Shown here one piece after another: positions 1 through 7,968 of a stretch of 30,469 nt of DNA. The translations under genes and the position numbers were made by a program. How positions within the stretch are numbered: the stretch's first letter is position 1; every line of letters begins with the position of its first letter. The stretch lies in IMG/VR virus record IMGVR_UViG_3300046323_000140, positions 1 through 30,469 of that record. One strand, given 5' to 3'. Origin of the DNA: a virus. The notes under the pieces were generated by a model. The model did no database searches. It was not told where the DNA came from and worked only from the letters and a program-made list of their open reading frames with translations.

Positions 1-343
1 CGCCGCCACGATATAGCCAACCGTCATTCGTTCCTGCCTTGTTGCCCATGCGGTCGCCGTAGACTGAATTGGCCAACTCTTGGGGCTTCTTGGCAAACTG
101 CACGGCCTCTGGACGTGTGCGCCATGTGTTCTTGATGCCTTGCGCGGTGTAGTTCATATTCTCGCGGCATGGCGTGAATTTAGCCTCGCCCCAAGCTGTT
201 GCAAGGATATATGCAAGGCTTGCGTTGGATAGCTGTTTTTCGTCTGCTTGATCAAGGATTGCGTCGATGACTTTGAATTGCACGCCGCTAATTCCGTTTG
301 GAAAAATGGGCCTGATTGCGTCATAAAAAGCTGTCTTATTCAT
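1..343 (-). CDS. GH19-type endolysin, C-terminus off the left edge
   Basis: The visible 114 residues resemble the N-terminal half of phage glycoside hydrolase family 19 (chitinase-like) endolysins, which cut peptidoglycan glycan strands at lysis. The family pattern is visible: a helical N-terminus, then AWGEAKFTPCREN (Glu53 is the likely general acid and Glu61 follows an Arg), an N-Y pair, and the segment VYGDRMGN followed by DGWLYRGG, where GH19 enzymes have their conserved substrate cleft. No signal peptide is seen, so export would need a holin. The ATG overlaps the stop of the upstream membrane-protein gene as ATGA, which suggests coupled translation. It is the last gene of the tail-lysis operon inside this window. 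The rest of the catalytic domain lies outside, so completeness cannot be judged. Confidence 0.8.
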   Translation of the reverse strand, partial: MNKTAFYDAIRPIFPNGISGVQFKVIDAILDQADEKQLSNASLAYILATAWGEAKFTPCRENMNYTAQGIKNTWRTRPEAVQFAKKPQELANSVYGDRMGNKAGTNDGWLYRGG

Positions 344-558
344 TTCAAACCTTCGATCTTTGTTTCAACAATGGCAAGCCTGACTGGCACATCCTCTAGC
401 TTGTCCACTTTCTTTTCTATAGCGTCTAGCTTGCTAATGATTACACCTGATGGTTTTTCCTCTATTTTTGCTTTCTGTTTTTCAAGATATAAAAACAGCG
501 CAATCGCAGTTGGAAAACCGTAGGTAGATGCAATTTTAATCAGGTCCTCGATAGTCAA
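340..558 (-). CDS. small membrane protein with coiled-coil tail, lysis cassette
   Basis: A 72-residue protein with one hydrophobic segment near the N-terminus (about residues 12-24, YGFPTAIALFLYL) followed by a charged heptad-like region (about 25-72) that probably forms a coiled coil. There is no ATG. The TTG at 558 overlaps the stop of the upstream gene as TTGA and has GAGG about 10 bases upstream, so it is preferred over a longer TTG start at 585. It sits between two multi-pass membrane proteins and the endolysin, so a lysis role such as holin accessory, antiholin or inner-membrane spanin is likely. It recalls XhlA-type haemolysin proteins, but here the membrane segment is N-terminal. The function is inferred from position and topology only. 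Confidence 0.6.
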   Translation of the reverse strand: MTIEDLIKIASTYGFPTAIALFLYLEKQKAKIEEKPSGVIISKLDAIEKKVDKLEDVPVRLAIVETKIEGLK

Positions 559-974
559 TCTAACATCGCCTCGACTGCAAGCCAAATATGGGGGGTCATG
601 AATATAATACTTGCAAAAACGGCAATGACGAATTCCCCACCAGTAAACGCGGCGGAATAGCTTAGTGCGGCGAATTGTAAGGCGTTAATCAATGATCCTG
701 TGATAATTGTCTTGTGACGGATTGGCTTTATTAGGCCCAGCCATGTAATTGCGGATCCTGCCATCATGATTGCGGCCCACATTTCGGCAGGGAATTGTAG
801 GGCGAATGTGCCGTATATTTCTGCGCTGAAACCTTGATCGTATGTCTTGGCGTTGATCCAGAATAGAGAACCGACGATCAACAGGCCGATTTGAAACATC
901 ATAAATACGGGGCGATAGCGTTGGATTGAATGTCGCTTGTCTGATAGACGCCAATCGATTTCTGTATCGGTCAT
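555..974 (-). CDS. four-helix membrane protein, holin candidate
   Basis: A 139-residue protein. After about 20 polar residues it has four hydrophobic stretches, near residues 24-42, 63-82, 90-110 and 113-135, with short loops. ATG at 974 is chosen because it overlaps the previous stop as ATGA. A longer in-frame start nine codons upstream would run far into the previous gene. No enzyme motif is seen. Its place directly before the coiled-coil membrane protein and the endolysin makes it a candidate holin, although four transmembrane helices are more than most class I holins have. I do not recognise the family with confidence. Confidence 0.72.
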   Translation of the reverse strand: MTDTEIDWRLSDKRHSIQRYRPVFMMFQIGLLIVGSLFWINAKTYDQGFSAEIYGTFALQFPAEMWAAIMMAGSAITWLGLIKPIRHKTIITGSLINALQFAALSYSAAFTGGEFVIAVFASIIFMTPHIWLAVEAMLD

Positions 975-1294
975 TTTAGAGCGCCCATGTAGATCATCCA
1001 TGCGCCGCCTGCGATTGCGATAAATGGCAAGAATGGATTGAATGAAAAGCCAAATACGCCAATGGCCCAGAATAATAGATCGCCCCAGTAATCAGACTTT
1101 AGCCCGGCCATGCGCTTGAGTTGATAGGCTTCCCAAGCGATGATGCCCAGCCCGACAAGGATTGTTGCGGGGATTAGTGGCATGAATAGGGACGCAATGA
1201 CCATGAAAGCGCCACCTAGCACGGCATGGCCTATTTGATTGAGGCCAGCGACGTATGGGCGGTCTTTGAAGTCATCGGGGCTTAGTAGCGTCAT
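971..1294 (-). CDS. small three-helix membrane protein
   Basis: A 107-residue protein starting MTLLSPDDFKDR, with hydrophobic stretches near residues 17-50 (possibly two helices with a His-Ala-Val-Leu-Gly entry) and 68-105. ATG at 1294 overlaps the upstream stop as ATGA and is preferred over a start 37 codons earlier. The translation of that longer stretch is polar and unlike the rest. Gene order (tail fibre region, this gene, a second membrane protein, a coiled-coil membrane protein, the lysin) suggests a lysis or superinfection role. The family is not recognised. It could be the holin instead of its downstream neighbour. Confidence 0.7.
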   Translation of the reverse strand: MTLLSPDDFKDRPYVAGLNQIGHAVLGGAFMVIASLFMPLIPATILVGLGIIAWEAYQLKRMAGLKSDYWGDLLFWAIGVFGFSFNPFLPFIAIAGGAWMIYMGALK

Positions 1295-1605
1295 GTTGCC
1301 ATTGCCGCTATGAATAGATCGTCGATTTGCTTGGGGGTAAATGATGCCGACCCCAGCGCATCGATAAATGGGGAGTTGCGAATAATGGTTGTTGCGTATT
1401 CCCACAGGATTTTAGCTTCTGGGTCACTGTCTGCGATTGCTTGCACGGTTGCGAGTAGCCCCGCGCGATGTAGTGTCAGCCGCATTTGCGCTGGTGTGCA
1501 TTGTAGGGTTGTCCTCCACGCTATGATATCAAATGGGGGGTCAGTGTATTCCCGCGTTGTGACTTCGCCCGTTGTGGCGTTGATGATGATTTCCGTTCCC
1601 ATCAT
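1291..1605 (-). CDS. small phage tail-region protein (XkdW / fibre-assembly-like)
   Basis: A 104-residue soluble protein. The N-terminus MMGTEIIINATTGEVTTREY resembles the short beta N-termini of phage tail-end and fibre-assembly proteins. The C-terminal half is a helical region containing QMRLTLHRAGLL, a run ending WEYATTIIR and a final TPKQIDDLF. This layout recurs in small proteins between tail tip and lysis genes of many siphoviruses. ATG at 1605 is used because it overlaps the stop of the previous gene (ATGA). A second ATG follows immediately. The exact role is unknown. Confidence 0.68.
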   Translation of the reverse strand: MMGTEIIINATTGEVTTREYTDPPFDIIAWRTTLQCTPAQMRLTLHRAGLLATVQAIADSDPEAKILWEYATTIIRNSPFIDALGSASFTPKQIDDLFIAAMAT

Positions 1606-2123
1606 TGCACCCCATATACGCGGATTGATCCGGCGTCGAAAGCGTTGGCGCATGAAACGCTTACGGAAGTCGATGCAGTGGACAGTGAGGTTCTAATAGC
1701 TTGCCCAGAGTATGTAGCATTTCCGGGGAATGTCGTAACATTTCCGGCGCTAGAATATCCAATGCCGTTGGACAAATCAATCATAACATGCCCGTAAAAA
1801 GTATCTCCACTACCGACAGTGGCAATTACCGTAGCGCCTGCAAAAAGTATATTAGGGTTTCCAGCGCCAGAGTATGAAACGCCGTTAAACGTAGCCCTCA
1901 AAAACCGATAAGGCGTCAACACCAGCCCCGACAGCGTAACAGTCGTGCCGCTTGTGGTTGTCATGGTTCCAAGTAGCCTATGGCCGATCTGATACGCGGC
2001 AGGCACAGTCGTGTCACTTTCCGCCACAGCCAGCAGATTATCCCGCAACTGATACATAAGCTGCGAGGTTAGCGGCGCATCCGGGTCTAATTGCGTGTCA
2101 AGGATTGGAACATAAGTCGCCAT
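1602..2123 (-). CDS. putative tail-tip appendage or short fibre protein
   Basis: A 173-residue protein rich in Gly, Ser, Thr and Val with alternating beta-type sequence from about residue 50 onward, as in phage appendage or carbohydrate-binding proteins. The first 35 residues contain QLMYQLRDNLLAV, a helix commonly seen at the N-terminus of small tail proteins of this type. Its start codon overlaps the stop of the tail-tip gene by one base (TAATG). Position after the tip protein and before the lysis genes fits a receptor-binding or structural appendage. No catalytic motif is seen. Confidence 0.65.
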   Translation of the reverse strand: MATYVPILDTQLDPDAPLTSQLMYQLRDNLLAVAESDTTVPAAYQIGHRLLGTMTTTSGTTVTLSGLVLTPYRFLRATFNGVSYSGAGNPNILFAGATVIATVGSGDTFYGHVMIDLSNGIGYSSAGNVTTFPGNATYSGQAIRTSLSTASTSVSVSCANAFDAGSIRVYGVQ

Positions 2124-3886
2124 TAGATAAACCTATACGCGCCGAGAAAGTCACCAAATACTAAGCTAGGTCCAACCATGTAAGCACCTCTGTTTTTTTG
2201 CGCCGCGCTACTTGCGGAATATGTAGGGCGCGCGTTGTCTGTAATATACCCGTAACGCTGATTAAACGCAAATGACTGCGCTGTCAGTTTAACGCTATGG
2301 CCGTTTATAACTTCCTCGCGCTTAATAATCTGCATAAGCTGCGACCGACCGCCGCCGTCGTCATCCGTTATGACCGTTGACGTGGCGCTAATAACCTCAG
2401 TGAGTTCGGTGTCGTCCTCAATATCAACAGTTATTTCATATTGCACGGGCTGCTTGTTAAATCTATTCAATAACCGCTTAGACATGATTTTTACCAACGC
2501 GTCATCGCCGTGATTTAACCAGCGGCAATGAATTGTCTTTATCTTAGTATCGCCGTAACTGTTTGGAGACTTAGCGTTGACATCAATGAGCTTTGAGCCC
2601 GCATAGTAATTCTTTTCATCCGTTGTTGATTGCGTTGGATTGATAACGCGGGTGTAAAATACAACCTCGGTCAATCGATCCTCGTCGCGGTCCTCTTGCG
2701 ATATTGATAAGATATTGTTGCGGTCTGAAATTGATTTCACAACGTCGGTATCTGGTGGCCTGTTGATCTTTAGCCCAATCTTTTGGGTGACATCATCCCA
2801 CCAGATACTAATACCCAACACCGCCAATTCACCGATGAGCCTGCTAACCCCTTCCGGCTTTAGAATGTCGGTTGTGACGGTCAATGTGGGTGCCCATCGT
2901 GACACCTCAGCCGCCCATACCGCCGTTGATATAAACGCCGGATTGATCCCCGCATAGTTGATTAGCAGATCCGCAATCGCAATATCAATGCGAACTCTGC
3001 GCGGGGAATACGACTGCTGGAAAGCGTCATTGATACCGTGCGCCGCCGCCACAGTGCCGTTGACGCCGCGTTCCGTTAGCGTGACCACATCGCCCGACCG
3101 AGTGAACGCTACCAACTCGGAACCTATAGTGCCAAACCCGCTAGCCGCATATTCCGAACCGATGCCCGCCGGATTAAGAGTGAACGCCTGCCCGACCGCA
3201 GCAGTTACCGCCGATAGCAATATCCCTTGGCTTGTCTTTGGCGCGACAGCTTTATCGTTATCAGCCAAGAACAAAATATCCTTGCCTTTAATCTCGACGC
3301 TACCATCATCACCCGGACCGATGATTTCGCTGATGACAAAATGCCGCGTGGATAAAATAGTGACGACGCCGTTTAGAATATAGCCCGACACCCTACGCAT
3401 AGGACGGCCCGCATAGTTAGGGTTGCGCGCCTTAAACTTGGTCCAGAAAGTGCCTTTATCGACTGGCTTATATCCTACACCGCCCAGCACCGCCGCCCCT
3501 GTAACGCGCTCGTTTGCGTATTTATCCATAAAACGATCATGATACGGATGGTCAGTGAACCTAGCAGAAACCGTGCCACGTGTTCCTAGCGCATCCATCC
3601 GATCATCGCTGCCAGCTATGTTGACCGTAGCACTCGCGCCCGACACTGACACCAGATAAGGAAACACCGTGCCGCTCTTGGGATAGCTAGGCGTGGGCGT
3701 GAAAAACTTATAGGTGATGAATGTTTTGTTAAAATTAGGGATATCTTTACACGTCGCGAAGGTGTTGAAACATTTGCGCGTAACGACGCCACCTAAAGCC
3801 GCCGTGCATGGCGCAACACCAAACGTCCTGCTGCAATAATCAATGTCTATTTCTATCTGATCAAACGGCTCGATATTACCCGGCAT
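2123..3886 (-). CDS. tail tip / baseplate hub protein with N-terminal four-cysteine motif
   Basis: A 587-residue protein at the place where siphoviruses encode the tail tip hub. The first 50 residues hold four cysteines (Cys18, Cys27, Cys39, Cys46) around FGVAPC and RKCFNTFATC. Lambda minor tail protein gpL binds an iron-sulfur cluster through cysteines, and many tail-tip proteins have a comparable Cys-rich part, so metal or Fe-S binding here is a reasonable inference. The rest is long mixed beta sequence without enzyme motifs and includes a region near residues 315-390 rich in Trp. The C-terminus (GPSLVFGDFLGAYRFI) probably packs in the tip. The start overlaps the previous gene by 11 bases. 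Which hub homologue it is remains uncertain. Confidence 0.72.
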   Translation of the reverse strand: MPGNIEPFDQIEIDIDYCSRTFGVAPCTAALGGVVTRKCFNTFATCKDIPNFNKTFITYKFFTPTPSYPKSGTVFPYLVSVSGASATVNIAGSDDRMDALGTRGTVSARFTDHPYHDRFMDKYANERVTGAAVLGGVGYKPVDKGTFWTKFKARNPNYAGRPMRRVSGYILNGVVTILSTRHFVISEIIGPGDDGSVEIKGKDILFLADNDKAVAPKTSQGILLSAVTAAVGQAFTLNPAGIGSEYAASGFGTIGSELVAFTRSGDVVTLTERGVNGTVAAAHGINDAFQQSYSPRRVRIDIAIADLLINYAGINPAFISTAVWAAEVSRWAPTLTVTTDILKPEGVSRLIGELAVLGISIWWDDVTQKIGLKINRPPDTDVVKSISDRNNILSISQEDRDEDRLTEVVFYTRVINPTQSTTDEKNYYAGSKLIDVNAKSPNSYGDTKIKTIHCRWLNHGDDALVKIMSKRLLNRFNKQPVQYEITVDIEDDTELTEVISATSTVITDDDGGGRSQLMQIIKREEVINGHSVKLTAQSFAFNQRYGYITDNARPTYSASSAAQKNRGAYMVGPSLVFGDFLGAYRFI

Positions 3887-4676
3887 AAGCTACAATACCC
3901 ATGGATACTTCGGACAATTCACCGCCTTCAACGTATGTCGGGTTAATGTCGCCTGCGCTTTCTGGACGCCAACAGAACCCCATATCCTTGGGCCATTCTT
4001 GGGGTGATCCGCAGTAGAAAAACGCCCCGCCGCTGTTGTAATGGTCGCGAAATGCCACGAAGTCTGCACCATCTACAATAGAAGTTGCGACCAAGCCGAA
4101 GTTGACACTTGTTTCAATGCCCATTCGTTTAACGCGGTTTTTGCGCTTTTGACCTGATACTGTTTGCGAGTTCATCAGCGTTGTTTTTCTGGCGTTATTA
4201 ATTGCGGTATGTCCCGACAATGGCGCGTTTGGCATAGCAAGTTTTTTACCAAGATACGCAATTCCGACAGTGACCGGAACAGCGCCACCGCTAAAGGATA
4301 TCAACCACCATCTAGCGGTTGTATTAGGAAACGTGATGAATAAACCATCGTTATCGGATGCCACTACAATCGCAATATTTGTAAACGTCACGTTGTCATT
4401 GCTGTATTGCACTTGAACAGTTTTACCAGTCAAGTTTGCTGTCGCGGTTAATGCCGCACAATTACACATAACCGATGATGACATATCAACACCGATCACC
4501 GAGGGAAGGACGCTAGGTTGCCAAAAGTCCCAAGTTTCCTCGTCCGCCACGTTTTCAACAGGGCCAACCAATGGCGACGAATTGGCATAAATAGCCCCGC
4601 GCGCAAGGATATTATCCCACAGGATATTGACGCCAGTTACGTCTGTTGATCCACTCATGATTGCAACTTGCGTCAT
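3876..4676 (-). CDS. minor tail protein (distal tail / tip component)
   Basis: A 266-residue protein between tape measure and tip hub, the place of the distal tail or first tip protein. The N-terminal half (about residues 15-150) looks like a beta-sandwich: VQVQYSNDNVTFTNI reads like a discoidin or carbohydrate-binding fold strand pattern, followed by ARWWLISFSGG. The C-terminal half (about 155-266) contains a basic segment and an Asp-Phe-Val-Ala-Phe element, and ends in beta strands. The start overlaps the tape-measure stop as ATGA. The function is assigned mainly from gene order. Confidence 0.7.
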   Translation of the reverse strand: MTQVAIMSGSTDVTGVNILWDNILARGAIYANSSPLVGPVENVADEETWDFWQPSVLPSVIGVDMSSSVMCNCAALTATANLTGKTVQVQYSNDNVTFTNIAIVVASDNDGLFITFPNTTARWWLISFSGGAVPVTVGIAYLGKKLAMPNAPLSGHTAINNARKTTLMNSQTVSGQKRKNRVKRMGIETSVNFGLVATSIVDGADFVAFRDHYNSGGAFFYCGSPQEWPKDMGFCWRPESAGDINPTYVEGGELSEVSMGIVAYAG

Positions 4677-6622
4677 TGTTTAATCAACACCCTACCATTG
4701 CCGCTTGCCTCATACATTTGCGACGTTACGCTTTTGGCGATTGCCACCATAAACGGATCGCCTTGGAAATTCACAACAGTTGTGCGGATAGGCTCTACAG
4801 GTGCCTGCGCCGCAGCCCCCGGCCCGCTTGCACCACCCCCGCCGCCCGATGCACTGCCACCACTCTTGATCGCCTTAACAAACCCCATGCCCGTTGCGAT
4901 GACTTTGGCAACTGCCGAGAATTTCTGCCAAGGTGTTGCCGTGGGTCGCGCTAATTCGTCCGCAGCGCCTTTATACGTGCTGATCAATGCCGATGCCGCA
5001 GCGAATGATCGTTGCGCGGTTAGCAGTCCAGAATATCCACCGCCCGCCAATGAATTAAGATTACCGAACAAGCTGGCTGTGCTGTCGAGGCTGAATTGAT
5101 CGCTTGCATCTTTAATCCCGCGCAATTTGTCATGATACTGGCGCTCAAGATCAAGCATTGCGTCTTTGTGACCAGCCTCGCCCAGCAGTTCCATAGCGCG
5201 ACGGTCGTTTAGAATGACCTCATTGTCAGCATACCATTTTTCAACGGTTTCGCGCTCCGTCATTAGCGACGACATCAACCGATCAAGGTTAGCTTGGTAA
5301 GGGTCGGACCCGCCACCAGAAGCGCCGGAGGAGCTTGTAGAGCCTGTGCCACTGACGCCTGACAGTGTGCCCATCAAGTTAGGCATAGCGCCCATAGCGC
5401 CACGCTGTGCAGCGTCAGGTCCACTTTCGCCCCGGTTTTGTATCTTGCCGTATTCAAGCGAACCTGCGCTTGTTGCCGATCTGATTTGATCTGTAATGTT
5501 TTTAGCGGCCATAAGCCTACCGATCAACATGTTTGTTTCGCTTGTTGCCGACGCCATCCAGCCAGAACCCGGCGCTGCGTTACTTAGATCAATGGCTGCG
5601 TTTTCGGCTTTTCGTGTGGATTGTTCGACTTCCATTATTAATGCATTTGCTTTGACTAGGGAATTAAACATTGCCGACTGTTCACCAGTCATCTTGCTAA
5701 ATCCGTTAGTCGCAATCGATAGCTGGTCCGTTAGGTTTTGAATGACAAACTTTTGTTTTTCTAAGCTATCTAGTTCTCCGATGCCTTCAATTACCCCATA
5801 AAGGATTTGGGCATCTTTCCATGAAGTTTCAAAGACGCGGCCTATCTCGCCATAAGAGGTATTCAGCATGCCATCGCCAAGCTCTGACCCGATAGACGCC
5901 AACGTGGCTTGCAGCTTTCGAGCCGACTCATCTAGTGCAAGTATTTTCTGATTTTCGATTAATTCAAGCACTTGGGCGTTTAGTGATCCGTATTTCTCTT
6001 TTAGCTTGGCAAGACCATCATCTGAATACATGTTAGTTACATCATTCAAATTATTGATGGCGGTTTCTAATTCGTCCAAGTTTTCCTTGAACGTCTTTAC
6101 ACCTGCCCCCGCACCAGTGAAATACTGATACAAAGCAGCACCGCCAGCAATTACGCCAATGGTCACTAGGTTCAACGGATTAAGCAACTGCATAAACGCG
6201 CCCTTAATCAGCGAACCGACCATGCCAACCTTGCCGCCCATCTGCCCCCATACTTGGTTTAGCTGGGTGCCTTGCTGCATGGCTAACATCATAGGCGATT
6301 GACCCGATGCCATCATCATAAAGATATCGTTTAACTGCGCAAACACGTTGGCCGTGTGCATGCCTGATATTTTCATTTCATTGCCAAAAGCCGCAGTTGG
6401 CGCGCGGGCATTTCTGATAGCATTGGAATAATTCACCACAGGCACGTGCGCGCCTTGCCAAGACTTCATGTTAGATTGTGACGCGGCAATACTAGCGGCG
6501 CTAAACCGACCAATAGCGCCCTCTGTCTTCATAGCTGTTTCGCCAAGAACCTTTAACGCCCGGTCAGTTTCCACAACTCCGCGCATTTCAGCAGCAACAC
6601 CTAATAGAGCAACGTCAATCAT
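4673..6622 (-). CDS. tail tape measure protein
   Basis: A 649-residue protein with tape-measure features: largely helical, an Ala/Met-rich early region (about residues 88-130, including FAQLNDIFMMMASGQSP and AMQQGTQLNQVWGQMGG, typical of prophage tail length tape measure proteins), one hydrophobic helix at about 145-170, a long coiled-coil middle, and a flexible Gly/Ser/Pro-rich stretch near 615-635. It directly follows the frameshifted chaperone pair, as in most siphoviruses. If the usual value of about 0.15 nm of tail per residue holds, the tail would be close to 100 nm, a short siphovirus tail. The start overlaps the upstream chaperone frame by eight bases. Confidence 0.9.
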   Translation of the reverse strand: MIDVALLGVAAEMRGVVETDRALKVLGETAMKTEGAIGRFSAASIAASQSNMKSWQGAHVPVVNYSNAIRNARAPTAAFGNEMKISGMHTANVFAQLNDIFMMMASGQSPMMLAMQQGTQLNQVWGQMGGKVGMVGSLIKGAFMQLLNPLNLVTIGVIAGGAALYQYFTGAGAGVKTFKENLDELETAINNLNDVTNMYSDDGLAKLKEKYGSLNAQVLELIENQKILALDESARKLQATLASIGSELGDGMLNTSYGEIGRVFETSWKDAQILYGVIEGIGELDSLEKQKFVIQNLTDQLSIATNGFSKMTGEQSAMFNSLVKANALIMEVEQSTRKAENAAIDLSNAAPGSGWMASATSETNMLIGRLMAAKNITDQIRSATSAGSLEYGKIQNRGESGPDAAQRGAMGAMPNLMGTLSGVSGTGSTSSSGASGGGSDPYQANLDRLMSSLMTERETVEKWYADNEVILNDRRAMELLGEAGHKDAMLDLERQYHDKLRGIKDASDQFSLDSTASLFGNLNSLAGGGYSGLLTAQRSFAAASALISTYKGAADELARPTATPWQKFSAVAKVIATGMGFVKAIKSGGSASGGGGGASGPGAAAQAPVEPIRTTVVNFQGDPFMVAIAKSVTSQMYEASGNGRVLIKQ

Positions 6623-6992
6623 TCTTTTTATTCCGTTTGCTGATTGCCGTAGTTATGGCGTTACGATAGGCGCTATCCATTGACAACAGAATAGCACAAT
6701 CATCTGTCGAAGGTAATTCGCCCAGTAGTTTTACCCAATCCAAGATTAAACTCGGAGTAATTGCGCTAGTTGTATCTGTTAGATAATTGCGCAATTCCCA
6801 AAACCAATTCACCAGATAGTTAAACTCGATATCAGGCTCTTTTTTGGGTATTTGATCCGTGCGCCTTGCCCGTGTGTATATCTCTCGACCCGTCATATCG
6901 TCCGGGCAATTTGCAAGCCCGGACATGCCGTAAGTGTCGAATTTTAAGTGAACATTAACGTAGTTTATGCACTGTTCGTTTGCTCTTGAATA
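6615..6992 (-). CDS. tail assembly chaperone, T-like frame reached by -1 frameshift
   Basis: Minus-strand reading frame just before the tape measure, in the position of lambda gene T. Read alone from ATG 6926 it gives 103 residues, but that ATG has no ribosome binding site. Upstream of it the frame stays open back through the end of the G-like gene to a slippery heptamer. A -1 slip there would add 125 residues to the first 135 residues of the G-like protein, giving a 260-residue fusion. The part after ATG 6926 is helical, with YLVNWFWELRNYL followed by a Trp-Val-Lys-Leu-Leu-Gly segment, common in T-like chaperone domains that hold the tape measure during assembly. Independent translation from 6926 is possible but less likely. 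Confidence 0.75.
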   Translation of the reverse strand, partial: YSRANEQCINYVNVHLKFDTYGMSGLANCPDDMTGREIYTRARRTDQIPKKEPDIEFNYLVNWFWELRNYLTDTTSAITPSLILDWVKLLGELPSTDDCAILLSMDSAYRNAITTAISKRNKKND

Positions 6993-7396
6993 AAATTTGC
7001 AATGCCACCCGCGCCCGCGTATAGATCAGCCAAGAACCAATCCGCAGCGGCATGATCAAGAACGTATGCCTTGTTTTCATATGTGCATTCTGGATTTTTG
7101 CCCAAATCGCCAAACGAATGATCGCCCCAATCCCAACGCTTGATAGCAGCGATTAGTTTTTCGCGCTCAGTCTTTTCGCCAACATCAAGCGCCTCTGGAC
7201 TAATACCAAATACACCATCATTGGCTTTCTTATTTGCGACTAGCATTTCGTTACGACCAAGACGATCAATTTTCTTGATATCCTTTGCCGCCATTGATCG
7301 CAGATAGAAAGTCACCCCAACAGGCTTGCGCGTTTTGGGGTGTAGAATTTGAACCGGAAATTCGGCCTCGTAGTCAACGATTTTAGACAAGTCCAT
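6965..7396 (-). CDS. tail assembly chaperone, G-like
   Basis: A 143-residue protein between the tail tube gene and the tape measure, the position of lambda gpG. It has a beta-type N-terminus (FPVQILHPKTRKPVGVTFYL), a Lys-rich middle, and a Trp-rich segment near residues 88-95 (KRWDWGDHSF), as in other G-like chaperones. ATG at 7396 is preceded by GGAGGG eight bases upstream. Like lambda G, it should be made in excess over the frameshifted G-T fusion, and both products would coat the tape measure and recruit tube subunits. Assignment rests on gene order, size and the slippery site rather than on a specific motif. Confidence 0.8.
   Translation of the reverse strand: MDLSKIVDYEAEFPVQILHPKTRKPVGVTFYLRSMAAKDIKKIDRLGRNEMLVANKKANDGVFGISPEALDVGEKTEREKLIAAIKRWDWGDHSFGDLGKNPECTYENKAYVLDHAAADWFLADLYAGAGGIANFIQEQTNSA
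6992..6998 (-). other. -1 ribosomal slippery heptamer A AAT TTT in the tail chaperone gene
   Basis: On the minus strand the G-like frame reads GCA AAT TTT ATT, which contains A AAT TTT in the phase X XXY YYZ required for tandem -1 slippage. After slippage the next codons (TAT, TCA, AGA, GCA) continue without a stop into the T-like frame. The 0 frame ends eight codons later at 6965. No strong downstream stem-loop was seen by eye. Confidence 0.75.
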
Positions 7397-7417
7397 AGTA
7401 TAGCCCTCCAGCTATTA

Positions 7418-7888
7418 TTAAGCGCGCGTGTAGATCGGGATTTGGTTAAACGCCATTTTGTAGGTCGCAAGGATAACGTCATCAACGCCGCCGCCCTCGT
7501 CGCCTTGGGAAGTCACAACTCCGCGCGTGTAACCTGTTTCGACCTGCACAGCGCCAGCAGAGTTAGTGGTGTTGCGGACAAGCCGGAAAGCGCGGTTTTG
7601 CGATGTGTTGATCAAAGCGTTTAGGATAACTTGGCCCGGATCGTCTGGAATGTTGCCGCAAACCAAACTGCCAGACTTGATCTTGCGCGACCCGACTGCG
7701 GTCTGCTCAATGGCTGGAAATACATATATCTGGGTAACGGCCGTGCGCTCGAAACCCAATCCGGGAAGCGTTACGACTGGACTAACCTCGACGTATGTTA
7801 GGGCTTGGAACGCTGCCAAGTTTAGATCAGCGCCTTGGACGGTTGTGGAAACATAGAACCTTGCGTCTGCATAGCTATCGTGTGCCAT
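7418..7888 (-). CDS. major tail tube protein
   Basis: A 156-residue, mostly beta protein of the size and position expected of the tail tube subunit: after the tail terminator gene and before the chaperone pair. It contains a central region (TLPGLGFERTAVTQIYVF) and ends in a strand-rich tail (DDVILATYKMAFNQIPIY) of the kind that closes the tube beta-barrel. It has its own promoter just upstream, fitting a highly expressed structural gene. ATG at 7888 follows an AAGG element. No extra Ig-like domain is fused to the C-terminus. Confidence 0.82.
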   Translation of the reverse strand: MAHDSYADARFYVSTTVQGADLNLAAFQALTYVEVSPVVTLPGLGFERTAVTQIYVFPAIEQTAVGSRKIKSGSLVCGNIPDDPGQVILNALINTSQNRAFRLVRNTTNSAGAVQVETGYTRGVVTSQGDEGGGVDDVILATYKMAFNQIPIYTRA

Positions 7889-7938
7889 ATTGCTTGCCTT
7901 TGGTTAGCCCGCAACGGGGCGTGAGATTAACTGTTGAC

Positions 7939-7967
7939 AGTATAGCGTTTATAGGGTATGGACGCAA
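7939..7967 (-). promoter_or_regulatory. promoter of the tail tube operon
   Basis: TTGCGT and TATACT on the minus strand separated by exactly 17 bases, in the 80-base gap before the tail tube gene. The predicted transcript starts about 45 bases upstream of the ATG. The -35 box abuts the stop codon of the tail terminator gene. Confidence 0.65.
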
Positions 7968-7968
7968 A

